This document shows, piece after piece, positions 36,265-47,339 of a stretch of 64,000 nt of DNA (the stretch's first letter is position 1; every line of letters begins with the position of its first letter). The notes under the pieces were generated by a model. That model saw only the letters and a list, made by a program, of their open reading frames with translations. It was not told the DNA's origin and ran no database searches. The position numbers and the translations under genes are program-made. The DNA is taken from contig CM070899.1 in the NCBI GenBank assembly GCA_036417435.1, forward strand, positions 175,675,494 to 175,739,493, in the 5' to 3' direction. This DNA comes from Inia geoffrensis (Eukaryota > Chordata > Mammalia > Artiodactyla > Iniidae).

Positions 36265-36420
36265 TATCACATTTCACCTGCCAGCTACCCCGTGAAATTC
36301 ATATCACAGGCAAAGAAACTGAAGCTCAGAGTGAGATGGGGACCTACAAAATCACACAGCCCATAAGTGGTAGCATAGGACACCAAAGCCAGGTTTTCTT
36401 TTAAATTCTGTTCTCTTTCC
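36265..36420 (-). repeat. MIR SINE relic
   Basis: Reverse-complement MIR features are present: 'aaagaaactgaagctcagag', 'aatcacacagcccataagtg', 'aaagccaggttttctt'. Confidence 0.6.
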
Positions 36421-36505
36421 ACTTTACTTCTTTATCCATAAAACAAGATTGCATTAATTTCTTTTTAAGTCAAATATTCTGTGATTCACTAGATGTGACA
36501 TTATT

Positions 36506-36632
36506 TTAGTATTATTATTTTTTGGGCTGCACCACGTGGCATGTGGAATCTTATTTCCCCAACCAGGGATTGAACCCGGGCCCTCTGCAGTGAGAGTGCG
36601 GAGTCCTAACCACTGGACCGCCAGGGAATTCC
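36506..36632 (-). mobile_element. short CHR-family SINE (CHRS-like)
   Basis: A reverse short-type copy: 'gggctgcaccacgtggcatg', 'aaccagggattgaacccg', 'ccactggaccgccagggaat'. A 17-bp duplication with two mismatches occurs at 36489-36505 and 36633-36649 ('ctagatgtgacattatt'). Confidence 0.88.
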
Positions 36633-36649
36633 CTAGATGCGATATTATT

Positions 36650-37439
36650 AATGAACTATCTTTCAATTTAGGTGAATTACCAAAGATTTATTAAGTATTG
36701 ACTTAGCATATCACTGTACTGAGAACAGTGGTGTATGTATAAGATCTAGTCTTATCCACCTCAAGGAGATTCCAATGTGGTTATTCCTTTGCATACTCAT
36801 TCAACAGATTTCCAATTAATTAGGACTGTGCTTATAAGAAAGAAAATCATTGTTTATTGCTTTAAAAGTTTTTTACTTCTAAATCAATGTTGGCTAAAGT
36901 AAGGAAAGAGCAATCCAAAACAGGCTTGTGTACTGACAGTTTGGGAGTCTGGCCTCACCTCTCATGAAGGCCAATTCTGTACTACTTTACCCGAGTTACT
37001 GCCAATCACCAACTAGGGGAATTTAGTAAAGATTCAAGCCCTTTGTACTTTGATTTCCCCAGTGTGTGTCACAGAGATCTGTTGGTGATACCTGTCACCC
37101 TACTGATGTATAAACAGGCTGGGTGGATATCTTGTTCCCCTCTTTCCACTATTCTGTTTGCCCCTCCTTAAGCTGTGTCCTCTGTGGAAGAAGACAACTG
37201 AACCAGATAAAGAAGGACATTCTCTGGACAAGGGTCTGCAAGTAGTTGTTATTACTTTGCTAGAACATTCAAATTAGCCCTCAAGGCCCTTTGATCGGGG
37301 AATATAGACAGGCAAAAATATTAATAGATGGCTCTAGAATTCCACTAGTAAAGCTGTTTTCGGTGAGGGGATGGTCTGGCAAGTGTTTCAGTTGAGGTTG
37401 AATATTCCTACTGCCCTCCCGGCCTAGCTGTCAGCTGTC
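36650..37439. other. intronic stretch without recognised element
   Basis: Mixed-composition intronic DNA. No repeat or exon is recognised. Confidence 0.45.
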
Positions 37440-37620
37440 AAGTACCTTACTGTTTTGATTACCATAGCTTTATAACATATTTTGAAAACAGGACATGTGA
37501 TGCCTCCAAGCTTTGTTCTCTATCAAGATTGTTCTGGCTATTTGGGGTCTGTTGTGGTTCCATACAAATTTTAGGATTTTTTTTTTCTATTTCTGTAAAT
37601 CAGTAAAGCTTTTATAATTA
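37440..37620 (-). mobile_element. L1 ORF2 fragment, antisense
   Basis: The text 'ttttgattaccatagcttta' followed by 'ttctggctatttggggtctg' and 'gtggttccatacaaatttta' is a well-known antisense ORF2 segment. It is about 180 bp and isolated. Confidence 0.75.
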
Positions 37621-37869
37621 AAAAAAATTAAAAAGAATGAGGTAGGCCTACATATACTGACATGGAAACATATAAAATATTTTTTATTTAGATTTTTAAA
37701 AGTAGTTTTAAAAGTCAAGGTGATACATGCACACAGCTTAAAAAAAAAAATCAGTTTACAACCAGGGCTTCTGATGAAAAGCCACGTACCCTACACCCAG
37801 AAGCATGCATTTCTGTTCACAGTCTTTTTTTGAAAATTTGAAATATTTTTTCTGAGCATTGTTATTTTT

Positions 37870-38760
37870 AACCATTTTAAAAAAACTGAAGTATAAATTT
37901 ACAATGTTGTGTTGGTTTCGGGTGTACAGCAAAGTGACCTGGTTACACACACTCACACATATTTTTTTTTCAGATTCTTTTCCATTATAGGTTATTACAG
38001 GATATTGAATATAGTTCCCTGTGCTATACAGTAGGTCCTTGTTGTTTATTTTATATATAGTAGTGTGTATATGTTAATCCCAAGCTCCTAATTTATCTCC
38101 CCCCTGCTATTTCCTTTGGTAACCATGAGTTTGTTATCTATGTCTGTGAGTCTGTTTCTGTTTTGTAAATAACCTCATTTATACAATTTTTTAAGATTCC
38201 ACATGTAAGTGATATATTTGTCTTTCTCTGACTTACTTCACTAGTATGATAATCTTTAGGTTCATCCATGTTGCTGCAGATGGCATTATTTCATTCTTTT
38301 TCATGGCTGGTAACATTTCATTGTGTTCATATACCACATCTTTATCTATTCATCTGTCAATGGACACTTAGGTTGCTTCCATGTCTTGGCTATTGTAAAC
38401 AGTGCTGCTGTGAACACTGGGATGCATGTATCTTTTCGAATTAGAGTTTTTGTCAGTTCTGGATGTATACCCAGGAGTGGGATTGCTGGATCGTATGGTA
38501 GCTCTATTTTTAGTTTTTTAAGGAACCTCCATACTGTTCTCCATAGTGGCTGCACCAATTTTACATTCCCACCAGCAGTGTAGGAGGGTTTCCTTTTCTT
38601 CACACTCTCGCCAGCATTTTTATTATTTGTAGAGTTTTTAATGATGGCCATTCTGACCAGTGTGAGGTGATACCTCATTGTAGTTTTGATTTGCATTTCT
38701 CTAATACTTAGTGATACTGTCTTTTCATGTGCCTGTTGGCCATCTGTATATTCACAGTTC
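37870..38760 (-). mobile_element. cetartiodactyl-type L1 3' end, antisense, 5'-truncated
   Basis: The 3' UTR lies at the left ('tgtacagcaaagtgacctgg', 'tgctatacagtaggtccttg'). ORF2 C-terminal sequence continues to about 38.75 kb. An open frame of 145 codons on the - strand (38346-38783) is the conserved C-terminal part of ORF2, still largely readable. This copy is therefore younger than the L1s at 24 and 31 kb. Confidence 0.85.
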
Positions 38761-38864
38761 TTCTGATGCTTACAAGTACACATAATTAACTAACAGGCTT
38801 TTGGTATATTATATCCTGAATTCAGCCTGTTTTTCCCACCTCTACCAATAAGCCCTGGTCCAAA

Positions 38865-39440
38865 CCACCACTGTCTTTTGCAGGGACAACTGAAATAGCT
38901 TCTTACTTGGCCTGCCTTCCTGCTCCCACACTTGCCCTGCCACAGCATCTTCTCCTCAGAGAAGTCAGAATGACCCTTTTAGATCTTGCACTCCTTTGCT
39001 CAAAATCTTCTGGTGCTTTCCTGTCTCAGAGTAAAATCCAAAATCTTTACCTTGACCAAGGAGGTCCTAGGTGTTCTGGTCCTCCACTATCTCTTGGCCT
39101 CATCTTCTGTAACCCCCCCTGCTCACTCCTGGTCAGCCATATTGGCCTCTTTGCTGGATTCTGCGCACCCCAAGCAGGCTCTTGCCTCAAAGCCTTTGCA
39201 ACTGCTGTTTCCTCCACCTGGAACGCTTTCTCAGACAACCTCGCTCCCTCAGTTGCTTTGTGCCTCTGCTCAAACGTTACCTCTTAGAGAGGACTTTCCT
39301 CAGAATCCCACTTGAAATTGCACTCCCTACGTTAGGTCTCTAACCTCTTACTCTGCTGTATTTTTCTTCATGGAGCTTGTCACTGTTTACAATTTTTAGT
39401 TTACTCCATATGTTCGTGTTCTTCCCCTTGTGCTTCCCTG
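38865..39440 (+). mobile_element. L2 LINE relic, sense
   Basis: L2-like wording runs throughout: 'actcctttgctcaaaatctt', 'agagtaaaatccaaaatctt', 'ctttgcaactgctgtttcct', 'aacgttacctcttagagagg'. The frame is broken and the limits are approximate. Confidence 0.65.
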
Positions 39441-39860
39441 CCGTTCTTTAGGGCAATGGTCTTTGCCTGCATGGTCGCAGCTGAGCTGCAGGCAAATTGG
39501 TATTCCAGTTCAGTGGAAGGGAAAAGTGAGCAAGAGCTCCTAGGGACACACATTACTTCAATTATATTCCTCTGAGAAGAAATTAGTAACCTAGCCATAG
39601 CAGCACTTGGAGGGCTTGGAAGTGCCTGTCTTCTCTATTACTAGACAAGGGGATAACATATTTTGATGGACAACTTGCCATAGTCTTCCACAACTTGTTG
39701 ATTTTAAAAATTGAAAAACCATCTGAAAGTATATAAAATGTTTGAAATATAGCCATTATGTAAGATCTTACATAGCTGTGATATGGTAACCATTACTCAC
39801 TGTAGAGATAAGTACTGCACTGTGATTGCACTTCTTGTGTCACTTAAAGGAGAATGTTCT

Positions 39861-40340
39861 CAGTATCAAATTCTTTTGCTGTTTCTATCGTTCCACTTTT
39901 TACTGCACAGGCAGTTTGTGGTTTCTATAAGTTGAAGGTTTGTGGCAACTCTGTTGAGAAAGTCTGTGGGCACCATTCTCCCAGTAGCATCTGCTTACTT
40001 CGTGTCTCTGTGTCGCATTTTGGTAATTCTCACAATATTTCACATTTTTTCATTATTATTATATTTGTTATGGCGATCTGTGATCTTTGATGTTACTACT
40101 GCAAAAAGATTATGACTCCCTGAAGGCTCAGATGATGGTTAGCATTTTTTTTAGCAATAAACTATCTTTAATTAAGTATGTATATTTTTTAGACATAATG
40201 CTATTGCACACTCAACAGACTACAATATAGTGTAAACATAACTTTTATATGCATTGGGAAACCAAAAAATTCATGTGGGTCACTTTATTGTGATATTTGC
40301 TTTATTTCGGTGGTCTGGAACTGAACCTGAGGTATGGCTG
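39861..40340. mobile_element. Tigger1-type DNA transposon, internally deleted
   Basis: The internal block 'gttgaaggtttgtggcaact' followed by 'cttcgtgtctctgtgtcgca' and 'ttggtaattctcacaatatt' matches the 5' part of Tigger1. The right part 'tatttcggtggtctggaact' and 'cctgaggtatggctg' matches its 3' terminus. At about 480 bp it has lost the transposase gene. Confidence 0.75.
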
Positions 40341-41084
40341 AACTTAAATTTGGTCTGTGCCTTTTTTGTATGGTTTTCTGTTGGTGGAGTTTCTAGTTGC
40401 CTTTTGTTCACGTGGTTGCTCTCTCACAGTCTTTTGTTCTCCTGCTCCAGCGTGGACTTTCTGCACTCTTCGCCTGCTGTTATCACTGTGGGGTCTCAGG
40501 ATTTCCATTCACTGGGCTCAGTCCACTGTTCCGAGGATTCTGTGTCTTCCTCTTTGGTGGCTTATCCCTCATTTGCTGGAGTGTGCAGTCTCAAGGAACT
40601 GTCTTAAGAATGAGTCCTCACCCCTCACCTCATCATAGCTGGTTGGTCTGTTCTAGATTCAGAACCCTTCCGCCTTGAACTGTGAGGCCAATGTTCTGTT
40701 GTCTCCCGGAATCTAGTGCTGCCTTCACTCTGACCTGCCTTACTTTGGAGGTTTCTTCTCTCTAGAAGCTTTAAAGATCTTCTATGTAGTCTCAGGGTTC
40801 ATGCGCTGTTGGTCTCAGGTGTTTCTTCATCCTGGAAAACTTCATTGTATCACGTATTGAAAAATGCTCTCATGTCTGTTTTCTCTAACGGGGACTCCTT
40901 TTAATCAGATTTTGGCCTTTTGGGCTGATTCCCTGTATTTCTTGTCTTTTTGTTCTGCTCTCTAGGAGATTTTCCAGATGATAATTTTCAACCCTTCTAC
41001 TTCATTTATTTGGATACTTATTTTTGTTCTGATTTTTTTCCATAGCACACTTTTTTGTTTTATGAATTCAGTATTTTCTTGACT
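40341..41084. other. intronic stretch without recognised element
   Basis: T- and C-rich intronic DNA. Three overlapping + frames near 40.25-40.68 kb show no domain and I do not treat them as coding. Confidence 0.4.
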
Positions 41085-41092
41085 CTCTAGAC

Positions 41093-41288
41093 CAGGGGTC
41101 TCCAACCCCTGATTAGGAACCGGCCACACAGCAGGAGGTGAGCAGCAGGCAAGTGAGTGAGGCATCTCACTTCTTCTGCCGCTCCCCACTGCTCACATTA
41201 CTGCCTGAACCATCCCCCCGGCCCCATGTGTGGAAAAACTGCCTTCCACGAAACGGGTCCCTGGTGCCAAAAAGGTTGGGGACTGCTG
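41093..41288. mobile_element. hAT-type MITE
   Basis: Terminal inverted repeats 'caggggtctccaacccc' and 'ggttggggactgctg' bound the 196-bp element. They are flanked by an 8-bp duplication, 'ctctagac' (41085-41092) and 'ctctagat' (41289-41296), which is the hAT target-site length. Internal text such as 'cacagcaggaggtgagcagc' and 'cttccacgaaacgggtccct' matches a common mammalian nonautonomous hAT family. Confidence 0.88.
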
Positions 41289-41296
41289 CTCTAGAT

Positions 41297-41835
41297 GTTA
41301 GAAGATAGGTATAATGAACTAATTCTAGAAGGCTGGTATAACCCTACCTAAAGATATGCAATTAACAAAACACCAAGAATTCTAGAATATTTTTACTTTA
41401 AGATATATAAATGCAAGAATCCTAAATAAACAAATCAAATCCAGCTGTTTATTGAAAGAATAATATTATATGACCAAGTAAACTTTATCTTAGAAATACA
41501 AAGGGGGACCCCAGTAATATACTCATCCTTATTAGGTCATATGATCATGTCAAGGGATGTTGAAGAAACCACTGTTAAAATTTCACATCTATTCCTGAAC
41601 ACAACTGTAACAAATTAGAATTGGAAAAATTAAAGTGAAGAAAATTTCCCTAGCATAATAATAGATTTCTCATATCAATGACTAATATTAAAATTAATGA
41701 CCAAACGTTAGGTTTTCTTATTAAAATGTTGAGCAAAAAGTCTACATGAATCACCCTAACTGTAATATATCTCTGGAATTGTTAGCTAGTACACTCAAGA
41801 TAACAAAAGAAAATGGCAAAGTATTATTTGCAGAA
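41297..41835. other. intronic stretch without recognised element
   Basis: AT-rich DNA. No feature is recognised. Confidence 0.45.
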
Positions 41836-41840
41836 GGTAG

Positions 41841-42107
41841 GACTTCCCTGGTGGCACAGTGGTTAAGAATATGCTTGCCAATGCAGGGGACATAGGTTCG
41901 ATCCCTGGTCCAGGAAGATCCCACATGCTGCAGAGCAGCTAAGCCCATGCGCTGCAACTACTGAGCCTGCGCTCTACAGCCCATGAGCCACAACTACTGA
42001 AGCCTGTGAGCCTGGAGCCCACGCTCTGCAACAAGAGAAGCCACCTCACAGAGAAGCCCGTGCACTGCAACAAAGACCCAACACAGCCAAAAAAAACCAA
42101 CAAAAAA
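41841..42107 (+). mobile_element. CHR-1-type SINE
   Basis: Sense copy: 'gacttccctggtggcacagt', 'ggttcgatccctggtc', ending 'acccaacacagccaaaaaaa'. A short duplication, 'ggtaggact', occurs at about 41836-41844 and 42109-42117, overlapping the element's first bases. Confidence 0.9.
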
Positions 42108-44635
42108 CGGTAGGACTATCTATCCTTGAATTATAATGAATTAACACAAACTCTATTCGAAATAAGACCAGTAAGTAAGGAGGCAAGTTATAAAAATCAG
42201 TGCCATAGCACTTTTCACTTACTTGATGAGCAATGATGAAAAAAACACAAACGTTCTGTGTTTATGAGACTATGAGGAAGTCTCCTCTCATACCACCAGG
42301 GGCATTGTATAATATTAACCTCTCTGGAGGCCAATTTTAGAGTCACCAAAGGTTCTAAAAACATCCATAGTCTTGAATCAAGCTTCTCTACTCCTGGGCA
42401 TACAAGCTAAGGAAACAGATATAAATGGAAAGATGAATGAAGGAAAAAAGGGAAGCAATTTAAGTGACAATCACCTGGGTGCTCCTTAATTATATCCAGA
42501 CAACATGGAGTATCATACAGGTGTTTAGAAAGATGATGTGGATCTTTGTTGTCGTGGAAAGAAGCTCATAGCAAAGTGAAAAGGGCAGGATACAGATTAA
42601 TACTGTTAAAATTATGTAGTCATATGCCTATATAAGAAGACTAAAGTCTGGAATGACATACAACAAAAGTGTGTGTGCGTGAGAGATTTGATAACACATT
42701 ATTATCATCTATTAATGTCAGATTGAAAATTGATTATTAGATTCTAGTGACTCATCTAGCAAGAAGAATGGTATAAAGGACCCCTTCCTTTTTAAAATTT
42801 AAGTATCCTTGAAGGTCGTGGGGTTGAGCAGGTGGGGGAGCGAGAGGAGCTGAGACGAGGCTGCTCCGGAGAACCGCTGTGGCAGGGAACCTGATGCAGG
42901 GGGTGGTGACAGTTCTTGTCCCCTTTACAACCTGTGTAGGACTAGTCTGACTCTAAAAGTAATAGCAATGATACACTTGCCCAAATATATACGAGTTAAA
43001 TTGCTGAATTCTACTCTGGATAAATACAAGGAATGCTATTAGCTTTGTTAAAAAATTAATGCAAAGTCTATTTTAACTGAGATATACCTAAACTGTAACA
43101 CCTACTTTACTACAGATGAAGTATATTAAATGTTAATATATGCCTTTCAGCACTATATATACTATATATTTAGTTCACTGACAAAAGTTTATTTTCTATT
43201 GAATAATCTGCTTACATTTTTTGAAACAACTGCCATAATAACATATAAACATTCCCCCAACAGGTATCTCCTCTCTAGTTGTGGCTATATAAAATAAAAT
43301 TGGGAATTTTATCATTCTCCCTCCTTTTCACCTGCATATGAAATGCTTATCTAACTACACATCTCACGGTGGCACTAAGCTAATTACAAAAGTCTGTTTA
43401 AATCTATCCACCTATCTTTTGTTTTGCTACCTACCTGGGCCTTTTCCAAGCAGGCAGAACATCTCCAATCAGTCTGTTATCACAACTAGGATGCAGGAGA
43501 TTAGTGACTACGGAGAGGGGCAGAATCAGTTTACGTCCTTACAGGCAAGAGAATGATATTACTGCACAGGCAAGAAATATTGAGGCTCCCTGACCTTAAT
43601 TTAGAAAACCTGCAGTTAATAATCACACTAAAGTTGGTTTTACATGCCAGACAGTTTTTGTTTCCTGTTTTTACAATTTGAGTGTCCTTTGTGGTTACCA
43701 AAATTATTTGCTAGAAGGCAGATATTAACATTTAAAATATTTCATCTATAATAAAGTTAAGTCTTACAGTTTAGGTATATCTGAGTTAAAATATACTTTG
43801 CATTGATTTTTTTTCCAAAGCTAATAACAAATTCTTTGTATTTATCCAGAGTAGTATTTAGCAATTTAACTAGTGAATTATGACAATTAATACACTGCAA
43901 ACTCCTTTCTTAATTGAGGAACAAAATGGGTTTTTCACTGTAATCTGTCAACCCAAATAAAGAACATATAGATTCCACCACGGCACACTCTCACCCCTCC
44001 CCAAAAGGTCACTGGTTTCCCGAAGGAAAGAGAACTCAGCCTGAAGCTACACATTTAGCAAGGAAAACGGGTCAAAGAACAGATGTGCAGAGCTGGGGTG
44101 AAATGGTACAGGTGATCCGGTCAGTGTGCAGAGGTTCCAGTAACAGCGAACTCAACTTGGTTTCTTTTTCATAGTGGAACACTTAATGAAAACAAATCTA
44201 ATTAACACCATAAGCCAAAAAAGAAGTATAAGTGATCTTCTAAAGTGTGGTTAGCTTTCACTTAACATTCTACTAAAGGAACTGTATTAGCCAAACCCAT
44301 CTTAACTGCCTCAATGTAACTCACTGTGTGTTCGGTAAAATGAGTTTTGTCTTCAGACACTTGTTCTCTTTTAGAGAGAGAGTGCTTTACAGTTTGTGTT
44401 TGTGTGTATGTTACTGAAATGCAGTTACTGAAATGAAATGTACAGTCTAGCTAGGGAGATGATGCTCACAGAATGAAAATACAGTGTGAGTCTATATATG
44501 TATATACTGATATAGAAGAAGAGTTACAGTGGCACTTTTGGTGCCCAAAATTTTCGGTTTACTAAGTATTTCCAAGGTACTTTTGGTATTATGAAAATAG
44601 AACTAATACTTGGAGGGGGAAAAAAAAAATCTCAA
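42108..44635. other. intronic stretch without recognised element
   Basis: AT-rich intron. A small GC-rich patch with several CG dinucleotides lies at about 42.81-42.91 kb. I see no exon, and no repeat can be named. Confidence 0.45.
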
Positions 44636-44648
44636 AAAGTCATGTTTG

Positions 44649-44858
44649 GGGGCTTCCCTGGTGGCGCAGTGGTTGAGAGTCCGCCTGCTGATGCAGGGGA
44701 CACAGGTTCGTGCCCCGGTCCGGGAAGATCCCACATGCCGCGGAGAGGCTGGGCCCGTGAGCCGTGGCCGCTGAGCCTGCGGGTCCGGAGCTTGTGCTCC
44801 GCAGCGGGAGAGGCCACAACAGTGAGAGGCCCGCGTACCGCAAAAAAAGAAAAAAAAT
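44649..44858 (+). mobile_element. CHR-2-type SINE
   Basis: Sense copy 'ggcttccctggtggcgcagt' through 'ggcccgcgtaccgc' and an A-rich tail. A 13-bp duplication, 'aaagtcatgtttg', occurs at 44636-44648 and 44859-44871. It shows little divergence from the other CHR-2 copies here. Confidence 0.95.
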
Positions 44859-45270
44859 AAAGTCATGTTTGCTACTTCCATGATAAAAGGAAAAAATATC
44901 TATTACATGGAATCAGTCTCCCTTGGGTAAGTCTAGAAGAAGAAGAAGAAAAAACTATGGGATGAATTTGCAAAAGTGTGAAAAGATGCCTTTACCTACA
45001 CCAAGGCTGCACTAAGACTGCTCTTGTAAGTTACGTCGATTTTCTAGATCTATGATACTAAACAGCCATCCCAAGGCTCTGTTGGTTACATCGCGTATAT
45101 TAGCATTTAAACTTTCATCTCTCTCCTCTTAAAAATATAGATTAAAAATTTAACCAGATTTTAATGACAACAACAAAGTAAAATATTGCTCTATTCAATT
45201 TCTTATCTGCCTTTGGCACTATTAAACTGTAAGCTCTCATAGAAATATTATTTAAAAAGTTAAAGGCAGT

Positions 45271-45570
45271 GTTGGGACTTCCCTGGTGATGCAGTAGTTA
45301 AGAATCCGCCTGCCAATGCAGGGGACGCGGGTTCGAGCCCTGGTCCGGGTAGATCTCGCATGCCACGGAGCAACTGAGGCCGTGTACCACAACTACTGAA
45401 GCCTGCGCACCTAGAGCCCATGCTCTGCAACAAGAGAAGCCACCGCAATGAGAAGCCCGCGCACCACAACAAAGAGTACCCCCGCTCGCTGCAAACTAGA
45501 GAAAGCCTGCATGCAGCAACGAAGACTCAGTGCAGCCATAAATAAATAAATAAAATAAATTTATAAAAAA
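45271..45570 (+). mobile_element. CHR-1-type SINE
   Basis: Sense copy 'gacttccctggtgatgcagt' through 'agactcagtgcagccataaa' with a TAAA-rich tail. A 17-bp duplication, 'aaaaagttaaaggcagt', occurs at 45254-45270 and 45571-45587. Confidence 0.94.
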
Positions 45571-45587
45571 AAAAAGTTAAAGGCAGT

Positions 45588-47219
45588 TCTGTCTTCAGTG
45601 GAGACACTGCTATCTTCAACGGAGACACTAAGTTAGTGAACTATTCTCTCTCATCAACCAATTGAACTAAAAGTTTTGAGGCCCGTTTAAACCAATGCCT
45701 GTTTTGTAACTTTCTAAAAAGTATTTCAGTCATTTTTGTTAATCATTATATTAACAGTAATTATATACTTAGAGGGTCATAGTACTCAAAACATCAGTAA
45801 CCATGGAACATCTTTAACCTGGTCAGATATTTACCGATAAGGCATTATTAACTTATCTTTCACGAACAACCTTACAACAAGATAAAACGCACATCCCAGT
45901 AACGTTCTTAGCAGAGGAAAAGGTATCCTTATGGTTTTCCTCCAGTAACCTAAGATAACTGGTCTCAGCATGAAACAGCCAAAAAAAAAAGTTACAAGAT
46001 ACAAGGGCTAACTTTCCACATGATCAGACTAACTCTTAAGTCGAAATCATGTAAAACATCTTACAAAAATTTTTGTCTTTAAAATGTGATTTTAAAAAGT
46101 CCTACCATATGGTAGTAAAAACATTCCTATATAATTTAAAATTCTCAAAGCAGCTCCTATCTGAAACAGAAAAAAAAAAAAAAACCCAAGAAAAAAAATT
46201 GACAGTAATACATATTATTTGTTTCTAAATTAAGAGGTTATTTTTTTGGTAGTTGTCCTTATTAATCATTTTGCAGGGTTTTAAAATTGTTCATTATCAA
46301 AAAAGACCCAAAGTATACTAATACAATTGAAGAGAACATAAGAAATCTGAATCTTTGCTTTCAGTATCCTTAGATATTTTAGAGCTATAGGAGTTATTTT
46401 AAAGTAAATTCAGTAAAGAATATTTACTATCATTTATGAAAATAAGGATGATACTGATGAAAATAAAGACCTCCATTTCAAGTAAACATTTACTGAATAT
46501 TTAGTACATATCAGGTGCTCTAGTAGGTGCTTTTATAAGATTCTCTGCCCTATATTTCTAAAGTGTTAAATCGAAAACTTTCCCGGTAAACACTGTCTTT
46601 TAAATGGTAGGTATTACTAGGCACATATAATCATATAAAATTTAAATATATATTGTTTATAGTATATATATATAAACCTATAGTTATACACTTAATGTAT
46701 ATTATATATAATTATAAAGCTATATGCATAGAACAATTTTTTGGTTAAACAACTTGTCAAAATGAATGGTAGGTATCATCCCTGAAATAAGAACATTATA
46801 GGAATATTGCTCATTTAATTAATGCAAACCACCTGTCACCTACCTATAGCAATCTGTACTTCAGTGTTAAAAAGATCCCCAGCTGAAATGTAACTTCTCT
46901 AATTCTGATCAGAGAACTATTTTTTCCCCACAGCTAAAGGGGTCACTCGAAACAAAACCTAGCATTGTTTTTCTGTGATTAGGTTACAGTAGCTTAAGTC
47001 TCTAAACACCAGAATGCCTCACACAGCTGTTAATTGTAGACCAGGGGACTAGCTGACATCTGCTTCTTGCTTATTTTGTTAACGGTTCACTTCCAGGTCC
47101 TTAAAAAGCTTGCAGGCTTTCTCCAAAGATAATGTTGGATGCATTTGTGTCTGCCTTCTACATACTTGGCTTATTCTGGTTTGTCACTCTCCATACAATG
47201 CAAATCCGAGTGAACTCAC
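45588..47219. other. intronic stretch next to the SANT1 exon
   Basis: AT-rich. A weak MIR-like core ('catatcaggtgctctagtag') lies near 46.5 kb, and TA-rich simple sequence lies at about 46.63-46.73 kb. Otherwise nothing is recognised. Confidence 0.45.
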
Positions 47220-47339
47220 GTCTGTCACCGATCGACCCAATTCGTGGGCAATCTTTTCCCATCGACCTGGGGTTCCTCCTGGGAACTTAACCATACTTCT
47301 TGTCAGCTGGCTGAGGTCCTCTTCTGTCCATTCAGGTGC
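47220..47339 (-). CDS. DNAJC1: DNAJC1 exon encoding the core of SANT1
   Basis: The exon is 120 bp (40 codons, phase 0 at both ends) between acceptor TTTTGCAG and donor GTGAGT. The - strand begins APEWTEEDLSQL and ends GRSVTD. It contains two of the regularly spaced tryptophans of the SANT/Myb fold (EWTEED and GRWEKIA) and helices 1-2. Helix 3 is completed by the 49-bp exon 25.7 kb downstream. The SANT domains of DNAJC1 face the cytosol and have been linked to ribosome and serpin binding. The exon is a multiple of three and could in principle be skipped without a frameshift. Confidence 0.96.

Larger units (their letters stand above)
21551..47219 (-). other. DNAJC1: DNAJC1 large intron (about 25.7 kb)
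   Basis: The donor GTGAGT lies at 47214-47219 (+ coordinates), and the acceptor precedes 21550. The intron consists mainly of antisense L1 sequence, CHR SINEs, Tigger and hAT relics, and L2. No additional exon was recognised. Confidence 0.85.
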